Below are positions 63,501 through 64,000 of a DNA stretch of 64,000 bases, piece after piece. Every line of letters begins with the position of its first letter. The stretch's first letter is position 1. Below the pieces are notes generated by a model that worked only from the letters and a program-made list of their open reading frames with translations, did not search any database and had not been told where the DNA came from. The DNA comes from DASWIG01 sp036397835 (GTDB lineage Bacteria; Acidobacteriota; Thermoanaerobaculia; Multivoradales; J023). The DNA is taken from positions 1 to 64,000 of the forward strand of contig DASWIG010000300.1 in the NCBI GenBank assembly GCA_036397835.1, written 5' to 3'. The position numbers and the translations under genes are program-made.

Positions 63501-64000
63501 CGTTCGGATCTCCTGGCGGGGCTCGCCGCGTTCGAGCACGAAGACGGTGCGCAGCGTCTCGTGACGGCGCACCACCTCGGCGAGGCTGCGCGCCAGGACG
63601 TCGACCGTGAGCGGACCGTCGACGTCGACGGCGCCGGCGACGTTGTAGGCGGCGCTGCCCGGGTCGAGCTGGTCGAGCAGCCACAGACGTTCCTGCGCGA
63701 AGGAGAGCGGGAGCTCGGCCTCGCGCGGCCGCGGCGCGATCGGTGCCGCGGTGGCCGGACGGGTGTCGAGGACGGCGGCGAGGCGCTCCACCGTGGGGTT
63801 CTCGAACACCTGCCGCACCGGCACCTCGACGCCCAGGACCTGGCGCAGGCGCGAGGTCATGCGGGTGGCGAGCAGCGAGTGGCCGCCGAGCTCGAAGAAG
63901 TCGTCGCCGACGCCGATCGGCCCGCCGCCCAGCACCTCGGCCCAGACCTGCGCCACCACCTCTTCGAAGGGCGTGCGCGGCGCCGCGGCGGTGCCGTGCT
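60531..64000 (-). CDS. NRPS (partial, runs off right edge): T-C-A(Ala)-T
   Basis: About 1156 C-terminal residues of a larger NRPS; the frame is open to the window edge, so the true start lies beyond 64000. Visible order: T (FFELGGHSLLATR), C with MHHVVSDGW, A with AYVIYTSGSTGRPKG, LYGPSEDTTYSAW, YRTRDLVHWR and PLSPNGKVDRAAL, then T (FFDLGGHSLLAIR) and a short helical tail. The A pocket DLFNNALTYK is the published alanine code. The leading T shows that at least one more module precedes, so the start of the peptide is not in view. The stop overlaps the next start by four bases. Confidence 0.92.
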   Translation of the reverse strand, partial: HGTAAAPRTPFEEVVAQVWAEVLGGGPIGVGDDFFELGGHSLLATRMTSRLRQVLGVEVPVRQVFENPTVERLAAVLDTRPATAAPIAPRPREAELPLSFAQERLWLLDQLDPGSAAYNVAGAVDVDGPLTVDVLARSLAEVVRRHETLRTVFVLERGEPRQEIRTPGEVPLPAIDLAAIAAERRAAIAEQWLRREARRPFDLSRGPLLRALLLRLGRDRHVLLVTMHHVVSDGWSVNVLLRELTALYAGRPLPALSVQYADFALWQRRRLDGELLAGLMGYWRRQLAGVPAALDLPTDRPRPAVRSGRGQRLPWRLPAAAASALRGLCREHGTTLFMTLLAAFQALLHRHSGQDALVVGSPIAHRTRAEIEPLIGFFVNTLALAAELGGDPAFAEHLARVRETTLGAYAHQDMPFEKLVGELAPQRELGRGALFQVMLVLQNAARERLELGAARLELREVDTGTAKFDLTLALAEVEGELVGSWEYDADLFDSATVRRLAGHFETLLAAAAREPHCRSSALPLLTAAEAAQLAEWGETPAPALEGGLLHARFERQAARHPEATALVRGRETLSYGELDRRATLLARRLARRGVGPEERVGVFALRTADLVAALLAVLKAGAAYVPLDPAYPEQRLTFMARDAGLAAVLTDSDLRARAAALAPAVVELAPPAGGAQDDPPLPAAASERNLAYVIYTSGSTGRPKGVAIEHRSAAALLQWARRVFSDHELAGVLAATSVCFDLSVFELFAPLSWGGTVVLSGDALELPRAHGVRLLNTVPSALRELLRLGELPDSVLTVNLAGEPLRRALVDDVPGHLRVLNLYGPSEDTTYSAWVEVPRGADEPTIGRPVDHTRAYVLDCRLRRAPAGVRGELYLGGAGLARGYLGRPRQSAASFLPDPFAHLPGDRIYRTRDLVHWRADGELVFHGRSDHQVKLRGFRIELGEVETVLATHPAVREAAVAVRAFAPDDQRLVAYVAAAGVDEAELRSFLRQRLPEHMVPAAFVVVGALPLSPNGKVDRAALAQRDLPWARRAGLRDRSFRPPATAAEVAVAAVWSDTLGNEHIGLDDSFFDLGGHSLLAIRMLSDLQDALPVEIPLRGLFESPTLEGFARRVEEQLDDAELTAMAALLREMEGLSEAEAAAPANHVEDFRRCSP

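Overview
The window is a GC-rich bacterial chromosome segment with very short gaps between genes. An ADOP-type (Acidobacteria-style) FtsX-like permease, a PknB-type kinase and the general gene style suggest an Acidobacteriota-like organism. This is inference: a myxobacterium or another soil or sediment phylum is not excluded. I saw no rRNA, tRNA, CRISPR array or intact insertion sequence.

Left part (1-11.3 kb): housekeeping and signalling. A PcrA/UvrD helicase gene is followed by a type II toxin-antitoxin pair, a short unknown gene and two truncated copies of pieces of the same helicase gene, which looks like a rearrangement scar. Next comes an NtrB/NtrC-like two-component pair and a small secreted acidic/His-rich protein. 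Good sigma-54 (-24/-12) promoter matches sit in front of both the kinase gene (3626-3641) and the secreted-protein gene (6702-6717), so this looks like a self-contained sigma-54 regulon. Two palindromic elements (6597-6679 and 7450-7580) lie in the gaps. On the minus strand follow a Ser/Thr kinase, an exported FKBP-type isomerase, a GMC oxidoreductase and a 91-aa cysteine-rich exported peptide.

Right part (11.5 kb to the right edge, all minus strand): one polarised biosynthetic operon of more than 52 kb, still open at 64000. Transcription and assembly run from right to left. Visible order: T-C-A(Ala)-T; C-A(LYS2-like)-T-C-A(Gly)-T; KS-AT-ACP-aminotransferase-C; a TauD-TauD fusion; I-A(with embedded FkbM methyltransferase)-T; free C; TauD; I-A(Asp)-T; free C; I-A-T-C-A(Val-like)-T; C-A(Cys)-T-E; C-dead A-T-TE; then a different Fe(II)/2OG oxygenase, an ADOP permease, an exported thioredoxin-like protein, two more TauD enzymes and an ATP-grasp-like protein. 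'I' marks condensation-like domains that lack the catalytic histidine and resemble the interface domains that bring TauD-type beta-hydroxylases to siderophore NRPSs.

Working model (inference): a hybrid NRPS-PKS makes a peptide ...Ala-X-Gly-[malonate-derived beta-amino unit]-X1-Asp-X2-Val/hydrophobic-D-Cys-(X), with up to three beta-hydroxylated residues, one possible methylation and a D-cysteine thiol. The product is released by a thioesterase, tailored further by other oxygenases and perhaps an ATP-grasp enzyme, and possibly exported. The most unusual elements are the three split C/I-A-T modules with matching TauD domains, the tandem TauD fusion, the A domain carrying an FkbM methyltransferase, and the decayed A domain of the last module.
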